The notes beneath the pieces are model-generated. The model was not told the DNA's origin. It made no database searches and was given only the letters and a program-made list of their open reading frames with translations. A stretch of DNA of 64,000 bases from Epiperipatus broadwayi (Eukaryota; Onychophora; Udeonychophora; Euonychophora; Peripatidae). Where the stretch lies: assembly GCA_028023455.1 (NCBI GenBank), contig JAQFVV010012395.1, positions 6,574,001 through 6,638,000 on the forward strand, written 5' to 3'. Numbering within the stretch: position 1 is the first letter of the stretch; the number at the start of each line of letters is the position of its first letter. This document shows, piece by piece, positions 1 to 11,447 of this stretch. Made by a program: the position numbers and the translations under genes.

Positions 1-806
1 AAAAAGGGGCATTATTTATACATTTTATAAGCAATAAATAATAAGCTTAGTTATTACGTTGAAGATAAATGACATAATTTGGGTCACAATTCAAAATACC
101 TTAAGAAAGCACTGATTCCAAATAAATTTATTTTTGCTATTAATTAATGACCTTTTTAGTGAATCTCTGACAATTATTGTAAATTGTTCACTTATAGGTT
201 AACAACCTAGTCTCCAAAGTCTTTGCTATCATATTTATTTAATTTTGAATCTTAATTATTGGCTGAGATTTGAATCAATTTCATCATTACAATAAATATT
301 CAGTGCTTTAATGTTTCACTTTTTAATTTCATATTATTACGATGAAACATACTACAAAATTTGTTTTTGTTGTGAATATTTTCATTTACTATCTTTAAGA
401 TGTGATATGTTGGAGTATTTCCATCATTTATGAGTGAATGTTGAATGTATAGAAAATTTTAAACTTTATTTAAACTTTCCAAATACAAACAACTTGTTAG
501 TAATAGCACACAAATAGACAATACAAGTTAGTAATTACATAACATTTTGAGTAGTATTATTCTCCACTCTTCTTCAGGTGTTACTGACCTATATACACAA
601 TGACAATATTCGCTTAGAATTTGAACTCACATCTTTAGATTCTTGAAATATCAAATTTAAGGCAAACGCTCTATCAACTGACCTATTCTGTCAAAGACAA
701 CTTATAATAGAAATTTGGTATATTTATATATGAGGGTTGGTTCAAATCCTCCTGAGTCCCTCAATTTTTTTTTTTTTTAAAGAGGCTAATTAGTTTTTTT
801 ATTTAT

Positions 807-2230
807 TTATTTTTTCCTAAGAGCAAGGTTAATTAGAGGCTTCCATACATTGTACATTGCCACACTGGGTTGACTTATAGGATTATTTACCATTGTCATA
901 TGAACAGCTTCCTTGAATTTTCTTCTATGCATTTTTTCCTCTTTATCCAATATCTTTGTATTTTCCCATTTAATCATATGGTCACTAGTACATACATGAT
1001 CTGCTATACTAGACACATACTGTTTTTTCTCTTTTAACCATTAATTTGTGCTCTTTCAATTGCTGTTCAATAGGGTGACAGGTCTCCCCATTGTATTTCC
1101 TTCCACATTCACATGGTATTTCATAGGTGCAGTTTTTGTTCTTCAGCATTTCCAGTTTAGGCTTAGTAGAAGTAAGCATTCCTCAAATTGTGGTGTGGCA
1201 TTGGAAAGCAGTTCTAATGTTATAGTGACTGCAGATTTTCTTTAATTTGTCCGACATTCTTGGTGTGTATGGATACACTACCGTACCAATAATTGTTTTC
1301 TCTTTTGGTGTCTCTTTGTGTTGTCTAGTGAAGGTTTTCCTGATGACTGCTGATAAATAACTATTCTTCATAAGCATTTGGTCTATGTGAATCTTTTCTT
1401 TTTCCAAATCACTGGTTTCCAAACAAACCTCCTTTGCTCTGTTCCAGTGATAGAACAATTCGTTGTTTAGTGTTTCTTGTATGATTGGATGTATATACCA
1501 AGTTCTTGCCAGTGTGTGTTGGTTTCCTATAAACTGTTGTTTTTACTTTGCCCTGAGGAAGTTTTGTCACAAGAACATTCAAGAATGCCAATTTTTGTTC
1601 TTGTTCTGATTCCAGTGTGAATTTAATTGTAGGAGATATGTTGTTGATGTACATCCAGAATGCCTGTAATTTTACCTCACCATGTAGCCATACCACATAA
1701 ATGTATCATCAACATATTGAAGCCACACTTTAGATGGACATGGAGTAGTATTTATGGCTGTGGTTTCAAATTCTTCAATGTAAATGTTTCTGAGTAAGTG
1801 TGACAGTGATGTCCTATGGCCATCCCTTGATTTTGTTGGAAAAATTCTGAGTTATATTGAAAGTATGTTGTTGTTATGCAGAATGTTAATAATTCCATTA
1901 CACTATCAATAGGTAGAGCTGTTCTAGTTTGTAGACTATTATCGTCATATAACCTTTTCCTTACAATAGACAATGCCTCATCACATGGTACATTTATAAA
2001 TAGACTTTCCATATCAAAGTTTACCAATATGATGTTCTTTACATTTTCATGATCCTGACTAATTCTACAAAGTGCTTAGAATCCCTGACGAAAAACTGTG
2101 TCCTGTACGCCAATGGACTAAGAACTTCGAGAAGAAATCTTGACAAATTTTGTCATGGTGAATTTCTAAAACTAACAATAGATCTTAATGGAAAATTGTC
2201 TTTATGGATTTTAGGCAGTCCATACAGGTG
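807..2230 (-). pseudogene. PLE reverse transcriptase and GIY-YIG endonuclease, broken
   Basis: Reading the minus strand from about 2230 down to 807 gives a Penelope-type polymerase in several frames. At 2027-1752 the peptide has a FDMESLFINVPCDEAL segment, the usual RT motif of PLEs, followed by ELLTFCITTTYF. A YVDD catalytic box is readable near 1715-1700. At 1696-1409 a VYRKPTHTGKNLVYTSNH segment follows, the well-conserved linker after the palm domain. The block at 1458-1183 ends in a VVYPY and YNIRT stretch, then comes a cysteine-rich CECGRKYNGET sequence fitting the GIY-YIG nuclease. The C-terminal W-containing tail ends at 807. Frameshifts separate these blocks, so no intact protein can be made. 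Confidence 0.85.
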
Positions 2231-2356
2231 AGAAATCTTGCTGAACTACGAAATTAAGTTTCTTTTTTTTGAATCACTGAAATACCTGCAATGCTTCCGG
2301 AGTAATGCTGATAGTTTTACCTCTGTATTTGGAATTGGGGATTTTTTGCTACTTTT

Positions 2357-2623
2357 TTGTATTGTCCTGCTGTGAGAAGGCTTTGTATTAGAGAAAAAAC
2401 AGATGTGTCTACCATAGCAGATCATGTATGGACTAATGAGCATATGATCAAGTGGGAAAATACAAAGATATTGGATAAAAAGGAAAAAATGCATAGAAGA
2501 AAATTCAAGGAAGCTGCTCATATGACAATGGTAAATAATCCTATAAGTCAACCCAGTGTGGCAATACACAATGTATGGAAGCCTCTAATTAATCTTGCTC
2601 TTAAGGAGAAAAAAACAAACTAA
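2357..2623 (+). pseudogene. PLE C-terminal (GIY-YIG) fragment, right arm
   Basis: This plus-strand frame carries the same C-terminal peptide as the minus-strand copy at 1016-807. It includes ADHVWTNEHMIKWENTKILD, then a KMHRRKFKEAAHMTMVNN segment and a final VWKPLINLAL. These are the conserved His, Glu-Ala and Trp features that follow the GIY-YIG motif in Penelope-like elements. The upstream nuclease and polymerase are absent on this strand because the copy is 5' truncated near 2340. The stop codon is followed by an A-rich run, then the tRNA-like and hairpin elements of the right arm. Confidence 0.8.
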
Positions 2624-2721
2624 TTAGCCTCGTTAAAAAAAAAAAAAAATTGAAGGACTCAGGAGGATTTGAACCAACCCTCATATATAAATATATCAAA
2701 TTTCTACTATATGCTGCCTTT

Positions 2722-2870
2722 GACAGAATAGCTCAGTTGATAGAGCATTTGTCTTAAATTCGATATTCAAAAATCTAAAGGTGCGAGTTCAACTTCTAAG
2801 TGAATATTATCACTGTACATATAGGCCAGCAACACCTGAAAAAGAGTGGAGAATAATACTACTTGAAACG
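2722..2870 (+). other. PLE 3' region: tRNA-like segment plus hammerhead-like hairpin
   Basis: Downstream of the PLE frame a tRNA-like stretch has an A-box-like TAGCTCAGTTGATAGAGC at about 2730 and a B-box-like GGTGCGAGTTCAACTTC near 2780. A hairpin follows at about 2834-2870: CCTGAAAAAGAG, a pairing arm, then CTTGAAACG. This resembles the CUGANGA-stem II-GAAAC order of hammerhead ribozymes, but the first strand is degenerate. The left arm holds the mirror image (tRNA-like at about 720-610, hairpin at about 578-543), where the strand reads CCTGAAGAAGAG. Confidence 0.55.
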
Positions 2871-3227
2871 TTGTGTAATTACTAACCTGTATTGTCTATT
2901 TGTGTGTTATTTACTAACAAGTTGTTTGTATTTAGAAAGTTTAAAATTTTCTATACATTCAACATTCACTCATATATGATGGAAATAGTCCATCATATCA
3001 TATCTTATAATATACTATCATTACAAAAGCTTCAGACATTTACTATGTTTCAACTTAAGTTAGCTGTTATTTATATCAACAAAAATCTGATTTTCAAGAG
3101 AACCTCAGTTCTTTAATATTTTCTTATTTTTTATTATTATCGTTTATTGTTAAAATTTCACATTTTTAATAAAACATTTAAAATTTCTTAAGTAACAATT
3201 AATTTCATCTACTAGTTAACTCCTTAC

Positions 3228-3317
3228 CTTTGCTTTAAGCATTCCAAAGCTGACAGTATTCTTTGCATACATACATAAAAGCAAATTTGCTACTTTAGTG
3301 ATAGCCACTCTGCCTTC
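3228..3317 (-). CDS. LAMTOR2: LAMTOR2 coding exon 3 (C-terminal roadblock strand and helix)
   Basis: This exon is exactly 30 codons. It starts EGRVAITKVANLLLCMYAKN and ends TVSFGMLKAK, the very conserved C-terminal half of LAMTOR2. The acceptor AG lies just above 3317 after a T-rich stretch, and the GTAAGG donor is at 3227-3222. The junction falls between codons on both sides. Known family members continue for about 19 more residues after LKAK. No such sequence is visible on the minus strand from 3227 down to 1, so the terminal exon should lie left of this window. A large inverted PLE insertion begins within about 200 bp of the donor, and a hAT element begins 155 bp upstream of the acceptor, so the exon is closely bracketed by mobile DNA without being damaged. 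Confidence 0.95.
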
Positions 3318-3471
3318 CTAAAAAAAATAAAAACAATAACTGAAATCAATAATAAAGAGCTAGAAAAAAATAGATAAAAAATATATCATGGGAGAAAAAA
3401 TAGAATGAAATTTGACTAGATAAATTTTTAAGATATATATATTATGAGAGTTTTGAAGAAATCATTTAAAG

Positions 3472-3948
3472 CAGGGGTGGGCAAATAGCGGCCCGCTAAG
3501 AGGGTTTATGCAGCCCTCCAAGACAATCAGAAAAATCTGCCTTGAACTGAGATTTCCTTTTTGTGTGTGACTGAAGATTCATCTCGATTTTCCATTATGA
3601 TGGCCACGTCAATACACATGTGCAGTGTAGATATGATGTGCAGTGCTTTTCCAGTTGATCTGGTTACTTTCAATTTTGTCTTTGCATTAGCAAATATATA
3701 CATTTCCAACTTTAGTGAAACCATGAACCCTCTGAAAAAATGTAAAATCAGTAATGAATGTCATGTGTTTAATGAAGAATGGACACACAAATATTTACTT
3801 TGGTAATACAGGGAATAAAGCAGTGTGTTTATTGTGTCATGAAAAAAAGGTGCGGCCCTCTGCTAACCTTTGCTTCCACAAAGTGGCCCCCAATGCGGCT
3901 CTCCGCCAACCTCTGTGGCTCCCGAGCCAAAACAATTGCCCACCCCTG
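3472..3948 (+). mobile_element. Internally deleted hAT transposon (CAGGGGTGGGC type)
   Basis: The element begins CAGGGGTGGGCAAA and ends with its inverted counterpart TTGCCCACCCCTG. It is flanked by a perfect 8-bp duplication, ATTTAAAG, at 3464-3471 and 3949-3956. Those ends and the 8-bp duplication are diagnostic of hAT transposons, close to the Tip100/Zaphod group. Inside, plus-strand codons near 3720-3850 spell a MNPLKKCKISNECHVF stretch and, after a frameshift, NTGNKAVCLLCHEKK. This is the N-terminal BED-like region of the cognate transposase. Most of the transposase is missing, so this is a non-autonomous derivative. It sits in LAMTOR2 intron 2, 155 bp from exon 3. Confidence 0.92.
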
Positions 3949-3956
3949 ATTTAAAG

Positions 3957-5980
3957 TATTAAAAAATAAATTATTGAATGATTTTACTGTAAGAAGTTAC
4001 AGGGAGTTAAAAAGGGGAAGAAGTTAACTTAGTAAACATCTTTTATTAGATAGAACTGGGTTTGATAAAAAAGTTTGTGAATATATTTACTGATTTACAA
4101 AAGAATGATTTCAAATATTAATGAAATACCCCCCGATCTCTTTTTTTTTTTTTATATAGTAAACTTTTGACCTAGGATAAATTTTTGTATTGATAGCAAA
4201 TCTGTAATTATGATTTAAATAAGATTTGTCCTAAGGAGTTTAGCCTATTGATGAAAAGTACAACTCAAAAGTTAAAGTTCCTTGGACTGATTACCAAATG
4301 AAAAAAAAAAAATTCTGGTTAACTGATAATGAAACCTTTGATTTCAGATTATTATTTTAATACTGAAACATCACACTCTCTGAGCAACTAACCATAAGAT
4401 AAAATAAGCCACTATCATGAACAGACAAAAGAAATTATACTCCAATCCACCACTGTTTTAGAAACACATTTATTACCATTAAACAGCTCTATGTGAACTG
4501 CTTTAAATTATTTAGCACCCTCTTATAAAATATATTAATTAAATTGAAACTGCCATTAGATTCAACACTACTATCTATTAAACAATTGTCTTTTTATTAT
4601 GTACAAAAGCCAAGATCAAATTTTTATATGCATATTAAATTATTGGAGAATAATGCATTAGGTTTAGCAATCAGTTTAAAAATATAAAAAAGTTATGGTA
4701 TTTATAAAAGTCTTTATTGAAATAGTATACACAATACAATAATTGGTTTTGCCATATTAGCAAGAGCTTAGTGATAATTCAATTTCATTTACTAAACTAT
4801 CTATATTATTTTGGATACTTATAGCTGTCAATCACAGCATTAAAATCTCTAAGTGGGTTGCACAAATGCTGGACTATGAACTGCATTCAGGTGCAAACTG
4901 TGATTTGAACAGCGTTTCATTACATAATTAATTATGGTGTTCTTTATTTAACTGTACATTTTTATAAATGTAATTTTTAGTAATCATAGATACATTTAAC
5001 AAATGCCTTTTTGATAATTGGTTTGCATGAACCAATGGAATCTGATTTTCATTTATTTCTAATTTTTTTTTACAATTTTATTTTTTCGAGTCTTCTATTT
5101 ATTTCTTTTGCATTATTCTAATGTTTCTCAATCTTTTTAAATTTGCATCAGCTACGGACTTCTAATACCTTGGTGGTATATCAATCTGGCAGTTTAATCT
5201 TTACTATGCATTCATTATTTGGTTTGACAAAAGAAGGAGTTTAACTATTATTTCTTGTAAATATAATCACACACATGCAATAAATAATATTAATTATAAT
5301 TCAAAAATAACATGTTAAGTATTTTAAAAACAGCTTGTCAAATTAAGTTGTTTTTTTTTTTTTTAAAAAAAGAAGTTTTTGTACTACATATGGCAAAAAT
5401 AGACTTATTATTCACAATGTTACACATTGCAATATTATCAGGTTTCTTATCTATGTATCTCCATGCATTTTACATGTACATCTAAAACACATATAACAAA
5501 AATACAAACAATTTATTGCTTTAAATAAAAAGCATAAAAAAAAAATTTGTAATAATTAGCTTTAATAAATTAAAAGCTATATTAATAGTGTATACTTGGA
5601 TAAAATATTGGAAATATTATTTAAGATAAGCTAAATGCCTTTTTTGGGGTTGAGCTTCCTTATTAAAGGCAATTTTTATATTCAAAACAACAACTAAAAG
5701 TATTGAAATTGCACTTACCTTATTGTCAATTTTCTTTAAGTTATCATAGTTAAATAATCAGTTTTGTGACAAAAAGCAGAGAGAAAGAAAAAGATATTAA
5801 TTTTAATTCTTTCTTTTCACTGCAAAGTTAAAAAATATTTATATTTTGCCTTTTATTTAGAAATGTTAAAAAATTTTATTTGATACTCAAAGGAGTTGCA
5901 GTTCAGGTGAAAGTCCACCTCATGTAGACGTAAATGTTCGATCTGCAAGCAAACCTGGTTTGACGGCTCAAGAATATTGT
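3957..5980. other. Intronic stretch with no recognisable gene
   Basis: This stretch of LAMTOR2 intron 2 is AT-rich with many short homopolymers and no frame of note. A weak tRNA-like patch (TGCATTCAGGTGCAAACTGTG with a following GATTTGAACAG) lies around 4885-4920 and is too degraded to call. I see no splice sites or conserved coding. Confidence 0.5.
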
Positions 5981-5984
5981 AACC

Positions 5985-6230
5985 AAATAATGTTCAATCG
6001 TAATTAATTTTCTGGTTTGAAAATGAGTTTAAAGGTAATTTCAAAATAAAAAAATCCCATTTTACCAAATAATGTTCGATCATTAAATTTTTTAAAATTA
6101 GTTTTCAAAATGTAAAAGAATTGCACTCCAAAAAAATGGTTTGAAAATGAGTTTAAAAGTAATTTAAAAACAAAATGATCCAATGTTCAATTGTAAATTG
6201 TTTTAAATTAGTTTGCAAAATGTCGGCCTG
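5985..6230 (+). repeat. Imperfect tandem repeat, about 110-127 bp unit
   Basis: An AATGTTCRATC phrase recurs near 5990, 6070 and 6182. GGTTTGAAAATGAGTTTAAA recurs near 6014 and 6141, and ATTAGTTTKCAAAATGT near 6096 and 6206. The spacing of about 110-127 bases indicates two to two and a half degenerate copies of one unit. No coding potential is seen. Confidence 0.5.
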
Positions 6231-7944
6231 GAATAGTTATAATAGTGTTTTTAACAGATAAGAATGCCACTAAGCGGCTGGCCTGTCTAAACGATGAGTA
6301 TCATTTATTTATATATTTATTACTTCATGACCTAAAATAGAGAAATATACTTTATAATAAAATGAGGCAGACTTTCACACTCCAATGGATACTGAACCTA
6401 TTGTTACTTTAACTTTTAAGTCAATTAATAAAAGATTAAATTGAAAATGTATCTTATGAGACTATTACTCTTTTCTAAATGTATCATAATTTTAAGCAAG
6501 GGAATCTCACATGCCGTTTCAATATTCAAATGGTATAATTTAACCTAAAAAAAATTTCTGGGTAAATCAATGTAATATTGGAAAATTTTAATATTTTCAC
6601 TTACTAAATGTTATGATCCAAAACAAACAATGAAAATTATAAGTAGTGTATTACAAAACCCAATAATCACATATCACAAAAAAATATTTTTTTTTTATTT
6701 AATGCTAATCTACAATGGAGAGTTAAATGTTGAAAATTCCTAATATATTTTGATACTCCACACATAAAAATTAAAACTCTGAAAATATCTATAAAAAAAA
6801 AAAGAAAAGAAAAATAATACCTGAGACAGTGATAGTCTGTCATAGCTAAACTTGAAACAGCTTATGCATATATAAAAATTTACTGATTTGATAAATTGAT
6901 TAAAGAATTCATGATTATAGTGGAGTTTGAATCCAAACCAAATGGAATTTTGAACGTTCTTCAGGTCACATACTCAAGATTTTTCTTCCACATAAGCAAC
7001 CTATAACCAACTTAGCCATCTGATATTGATCCATAATTGGTTATACAGTTATTATTAGATAGAAAGTGAAGGATCCAGATTTGCATTAGTCAGATGAGTG
7101 TTGAAATGTTAATTGTAAAAATAAGAAATACGATTGCAATATGATGTGGCCTTAACTGTTAATAGGGGAGGTGCCTTTAATTTGATTAACAAAAGGTTAA
7201 GTCCAACTATTTAATGCTTAAAGCTGGCATAGATCTTAAGAACCAAGTAATGTATATGTTAATATATAGGATCCTAAGTATGAACTCAATAAGTTTACAA
7301 ACACTGTTAATGAGATTTCTTTTTATTTGTATTATCCTAATAAAGATAAAATAGGAGTGACATCAAAGTTCTACCACATTTTGTTTTTTATTTTGATGTT
7401 GTGATTTTCTTTATTTATGGTAAAAATATTTGAATTTTGAAGTACCTATTTAAAGAGATTTTTTTAAATCTTAAAATCTATTCAGAATTATTTGTTGCAT
7501 TTCATAGCTAGTTTTATTCCAATAGACTAAAAAGGCCTCAAACACAATTTATGGGCCAAAAGAAAGGGAATCTCCAATATTAAAGATATAAAATAGTTGA
7601 TGAATATTATCACAAGTTTTTATTTAGGAATTTCCTTTGCTGTGCAGTGATAGAGTGATGGATTCATAAAGTCATGGAATGAATTTCAACAATGTCATTC
7701 CAATATTACAATATGATTTTTGTGCCGATATTTTTTCATGATTTGAGTAAATTATACTATATTGTTTATATCATTTTCTTTTTAATAAATCAAACCATTG
7801 ATATTTCATTGAAATTTGAAATAATGTGTTTATTTCCACATTTACATTGCAAAATAAATCTTAATTATAAATCACTTAATTAAGCCAATTCTTACTATCC
7901 GTTTAAGGTATATAAATAACAAAATAAAATGAATCTCTAAATAC

Positions 7945-8165
7945 AAAGTGAATTATCAAGTAATAACCTGTATATTTATACTTTATGTTTGTCCAATATA
8001 ATAATAAATCGTGCTTTCACACTTCCAACGTAAAGCTATAACAATATGAATATGAGAAGTACATCTTCTTGAAAGTGCTTAGCCATTAAATTTAATTTTC
8101 AATTTGTTGTTATAGCTTTACGTTGGAAGTGTGAAAGCACAATTTATTATTAAAGTGAATTATCA
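7945..8165. mobile_element. Foldback insertion with 14-bp target duplication and PLE-type hairpin
   Basis: Near-perfect inverted arms (about 8003-8042 and 8110-8150) share a GTGCTTTCACACTTCCAACG core. The whole is bounded by the identical 14-mer AAAGTGAATTATCA at 7945-7958 and 8152-8165, so the insert is 7959-8151. Between the arms on the plus strand at 8044-8084 lies a hairpin, TATGAATATGAGAAG then CTTCTTGAAAGTGCTT. It matches the hairpin downstream of the PLE stop codons elsewhere in this window. About 40 bases on the left have no partner on the right. Unlike the other palindromes, the hairpin here is central rather than duplicated in both arms. Confidence 0.75.
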
Positions 8166-8759
8166 TAAATATATATGTAAGGAGTATATACTTTTTTCTC
8201 CATGGTGCACCAATTGAAAAATGTTGCAATATATGATAGAAATATCTCTGTTTTTTAAAGACTGTTTAAAATAAGTAGAAAGCAAGGCAATAAGAGCCTG
8301 TAAACTTCCATGACCCCCTTCTGGTTATTTTATCCATATTCAAAGGCCATGCAACATCTAGGTTTGGTATATATTTTACTTTTGATTAAAAAAATAAATA
8401 AATCTATAATTGGGATTGTACTATGGACAGTAATTTTTTTATTTATTTTACTTCAGATCTATCTAATAAGCTAAAGAAATCAATGAACTTTAGATAGTAT
8501 TACAAGCACATCTATAATCTACTTTCTGATTATTGGATATCAACGAAAAGCAGGGTTGCATTCATACATCTAACAGCTATGTTAAACTTTCCTCCACTAT
8601 ACAAGCTAATAACATGCAATTTAAAAACATTAAGATTTTGAATCTAAGCCAAAACTCACTTACATAAAAGCAAATCTGTCACTAAGTCAGAAATGGTTAA
8701 AATATGTAGTTTTATGTTTTAATTTATAATAGATGATTCCTAAATGCAATAAATTAATT

Positions 8760-9100
8760 ATAAATAGAGGAATTCAAGCACAAGTGCGTGTGCGGCGCAA
8801 CTGCTCCCAAAAGCTGTAATACAAATACAAATAGCTAACTAAAAATATTAAAACAGCTGAGCGCTTTCAAAGGATCTTGCCTTCATAATCATAGCATATT
8901 TGCATAAATTTAAACGTAAGCAAGCTATGATTATGAAGGCAAGATCCTTTGAAAGCGCTCAGCTGTTTTAATATTTTTAGTTAGCTATTTGTATTTGTAT
9001 TACAGCTTTTGGGAGCAGTTGCGCCGCACACGCACTTGTGCTTGAATACATACATTTCCCAAAAGTAAAATTATTTGACTTAATCGGATAAATAGAGGAA
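8760..9100. mobile_element. Palindromic PLE-tail dimer with 124-bp apparently perfect arms and 13-bp target duplication
   Basis: The left arm 8772-8895 and right arm 8924-9047 are exact reverse complements as far as I can read, separated by 28 bases. The identical 13-mer ATAAATAGAGGAA lies at 8760-8772 and 9088-9100, bracketing the whole structure. Each arm carries the PLE-type hairpin (ATGATTATGAAGGC, then CCTTTGAAAGCGCTC) reading outward. The right side continues 40 bases further (9048-9087) before the target duplication, which looks like the true 3' end, whereas the left copy stops at the end of the arm. It lies in LAMTOR2 intron 2. Confidence 0.9.
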
Positions 9101-9532
9101 GTAAGGCAGTAAACATTATTTGATATATATCATCTTCCTAAAATGCGAAAAATATCTACAGTTAGCATAATACAAGTAAATTGACTTGAGTTTTAAAACA
9201 TAAATTATTAGTTGAGATGCATAGTAAAATTAAAAATGACTACTAGATGTATGAATGCAATTTTGTTCCTCACTGAAAATATCCATTAGCCAAAAACTTA
9301 TCTGGGAATTTGAAAATAATGCAATCATCTAGTTACTACTGATTGCATAAGATTACAATAGATGATGAACTAAAGCAGATAAAATAAATTATTGCTCATA
9401 GAGCAAACATTTATAATAAGCAGAATAATTGGAATCCCTAAACTAATTTCATATATACATAGCTTTACAAGCAAGATGTCTAGAGGCCAACTTTAGAATG
9501 CAAAAACTCAATACCATAATTTTAATGTGGTC

Positions 9533-9588
9533 ATTGAATACAGATATAGGATAAGCTATCATTGAATACAAATATAGGATAAGCTATC
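9533..9588 (+). repeat. Two tandem 28-bp units
   Basis: ATTGAATACARATATAGGAT followed by AAGCTATC occurs twice in a row, beginning at 9533 and 9561, with one difference. It is a simple local duplication. Confidence 0.85.
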
Positions 9589-11231
9589 CATAATCTATTC
9601 CATATGATTTATTAAAATTGCTGTTATTTAATACTAACATAGTAGGCTATATAAAAGATAGAGATCTATCCTGTTTACTAAAGAACTAGATTTAACAAGA
9701 GTGTTGATCATTATTAAAATGCACAATATTATTTTACACTTCCTATATAACACTAACTTTGACTTTACAAAAAAAAATATAAATCATAAAAAATAAAAAG
9801 CTGTTTTGCAGAAAAAAAAAAACAAGAATAGTGAGATATTATTTAGAATAGTTTACTATCAAAAGAAAAAATACATCATAAAATACAAATTGTAAAGACT
9901 ATCTTGCTCTTTTATGGACCTAGAATTATCATATATGTCTATCATATATAAGCAGATTACTCGTCAATCAAAATTAAAACATACTAGCCAATAAAGTCAC
10001 ATGCAACAAACTCTTACAAATTTCGAATCTCATCCTAAAACGCTAAGTAATCAATTGATGAGGACAATTTATTGTTCGCTAATATGATTTTAACTTAAGT
10101 AATTTGCTTATATAATATTGTCAATGTTAACACACATAGACTATGATATATTAGTATTTTTTGGCTGAAGAATGAAATTTACAGTTAACTGAAAGGATAT
10201 TCTTTGATTTTTCTTTGATACCTTAAAAGAAACAAAAACAGCAATTTCTAATATCTACTCCATATGTTCTTGCCATTGCAACTGTTATTTCAACATAATT
10301 ATTCATATATTTTCATAAACAAATTCAGTCAGCATAATGATTAGGTTTTTTATTTCTGAGTTTAACCACGGTCTTTATTCTCAGCTGCCTGATAGTTCTT
10401 AACTGAAATATCAGTCGAGTTTTCTTGAAGGTAGGATGAACATATTTGCAAATGAATTGTTATATATATATATTTACAATCATAATAAACATAGTTAACT
10501 TCCCAGGAGCTAAAAAGTCACTAACCAAGACAACAGTTTGTGGCTTAAGATAAAAGTTGCTAAGAATCCCCTGATTGTAGACTCAGGCAACCATTTGATG
10601 ATGAGCTTTTATTTAGATATTTACAACTGCAAATAACTTTGTGTGACTTGGTGAAGTAAAAAGAAAAAAGTGAATAGACAATTGAGTTTAAAAGTAAAAA
10701 TATACTTTACTACAAATGTACAAATATTGGAAGCACAAATGAAATAAAATTCGCTAAAAATAATAAATCTAAGAACATTGTGGAGATTGATAATAAATTA
10801 GACAGTGACAAGATTAGTTATTTGAATTAATGAAAGATACCAAATGCAGAGAATTCAGATTTATTCCCCAAATTCTGATGAAGTAAACAAATTTTATATA
10901 GATATATAAAATATTTGTAATCAGAATAAACAACATTTTAAAATTGCCATGAGAGACCTTAATACTAGAATTGATAGATAAATGAAAGATATAAGTGCTA
11001 TGAATAAATTTGATTATGGTGATAGAAATAAAAAGTCACAGATTTGTGAAATTCACAGAAATAAAAAAATTGTATATTATAAATTCTTTTTTTGAGAAAA
11101 ATACTAAACAGAAATAAATATAGAAGCACCAAATAAAGGAATAGTGGAAAAAGATTGACTACCAGAAAATATGTATTTCAAGATTGTATTGTTCTTAATA
11201 GTTTCAACATAGTAAGTGATCATTGATTAAT

Positions 11232-11447
11232 GAGATATAAGATATTAAACAAGGCAAAACTCTCAATGCAGTAGTGCCACCCTGTGCTTACCAGAGTAAT
11301 CAATGGATGCACAAGCCTTCTGGCATCCATTGATTACTCTGGTTGGCACAGGGTAGCATTACTGCATGGAGAGTTTTGCCTTGTTTAATAACAATTATGT
11401 GCTAGTATAAGAGATGGTGATCATGTGATGTCTAGAGATATAAGATA
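11232..11447. mobile_element. Palindromic tail dimer with 13-bp target duplication
   Basis: Arms of about 60-66 bp (about 11245-11308 and 11320-11385) are inverted copies with about six mismatches around a 12-base centre. The 13-mer GAGATATAAGATA occurs at 11232-11244 and 11435-11447. The right arm runs on past TTTAATAAC to GTGATCATGTGATGTCTA, which recurs at the 3' side of the related copy near 60460 (reverse strand) and near 17160, marking the element's real 3' end. The left copy stops short at TTAAACAAGGC. The insertion lies inside the RTE LINE fossil. Confidence 0.88.

Larger units (their letters stand above)
395..3040. mobile_element. Penelope-like element inverted dimer, 3' ends outward
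   Basis: The block from about 395 to 1045 reappears in reverse complement from about 2350 to 3040. Each arm holds, moving outward, the end of a PLE reading frame, a tRNA-like stretch, a hammerhead-like hairpin, and a shared 3' tail ending near a GATGGAAATAG motif. Between the arms lies additional minus-strand PLE reverse transcriptase that only the left copy retains. Two copies therefore meet head to head, both truncated at the 5' side, with 3' ends facing outward. I could not find a convincing target-site duplication. The arms differ by scattered substitutions, so the insertion is not very recent. Partly inverted copies are a known property of Penelope-type elements. Confidence 0.85.

Noticed and set aside
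1-3227. Terminal LAMTOR2 exon (AQALVQYLEEPL-type sequence)
   Set aside because: No minus-strand match with an acceptor was found, and the region is occupied by the PLE dimer and plain AT-rich DNA.
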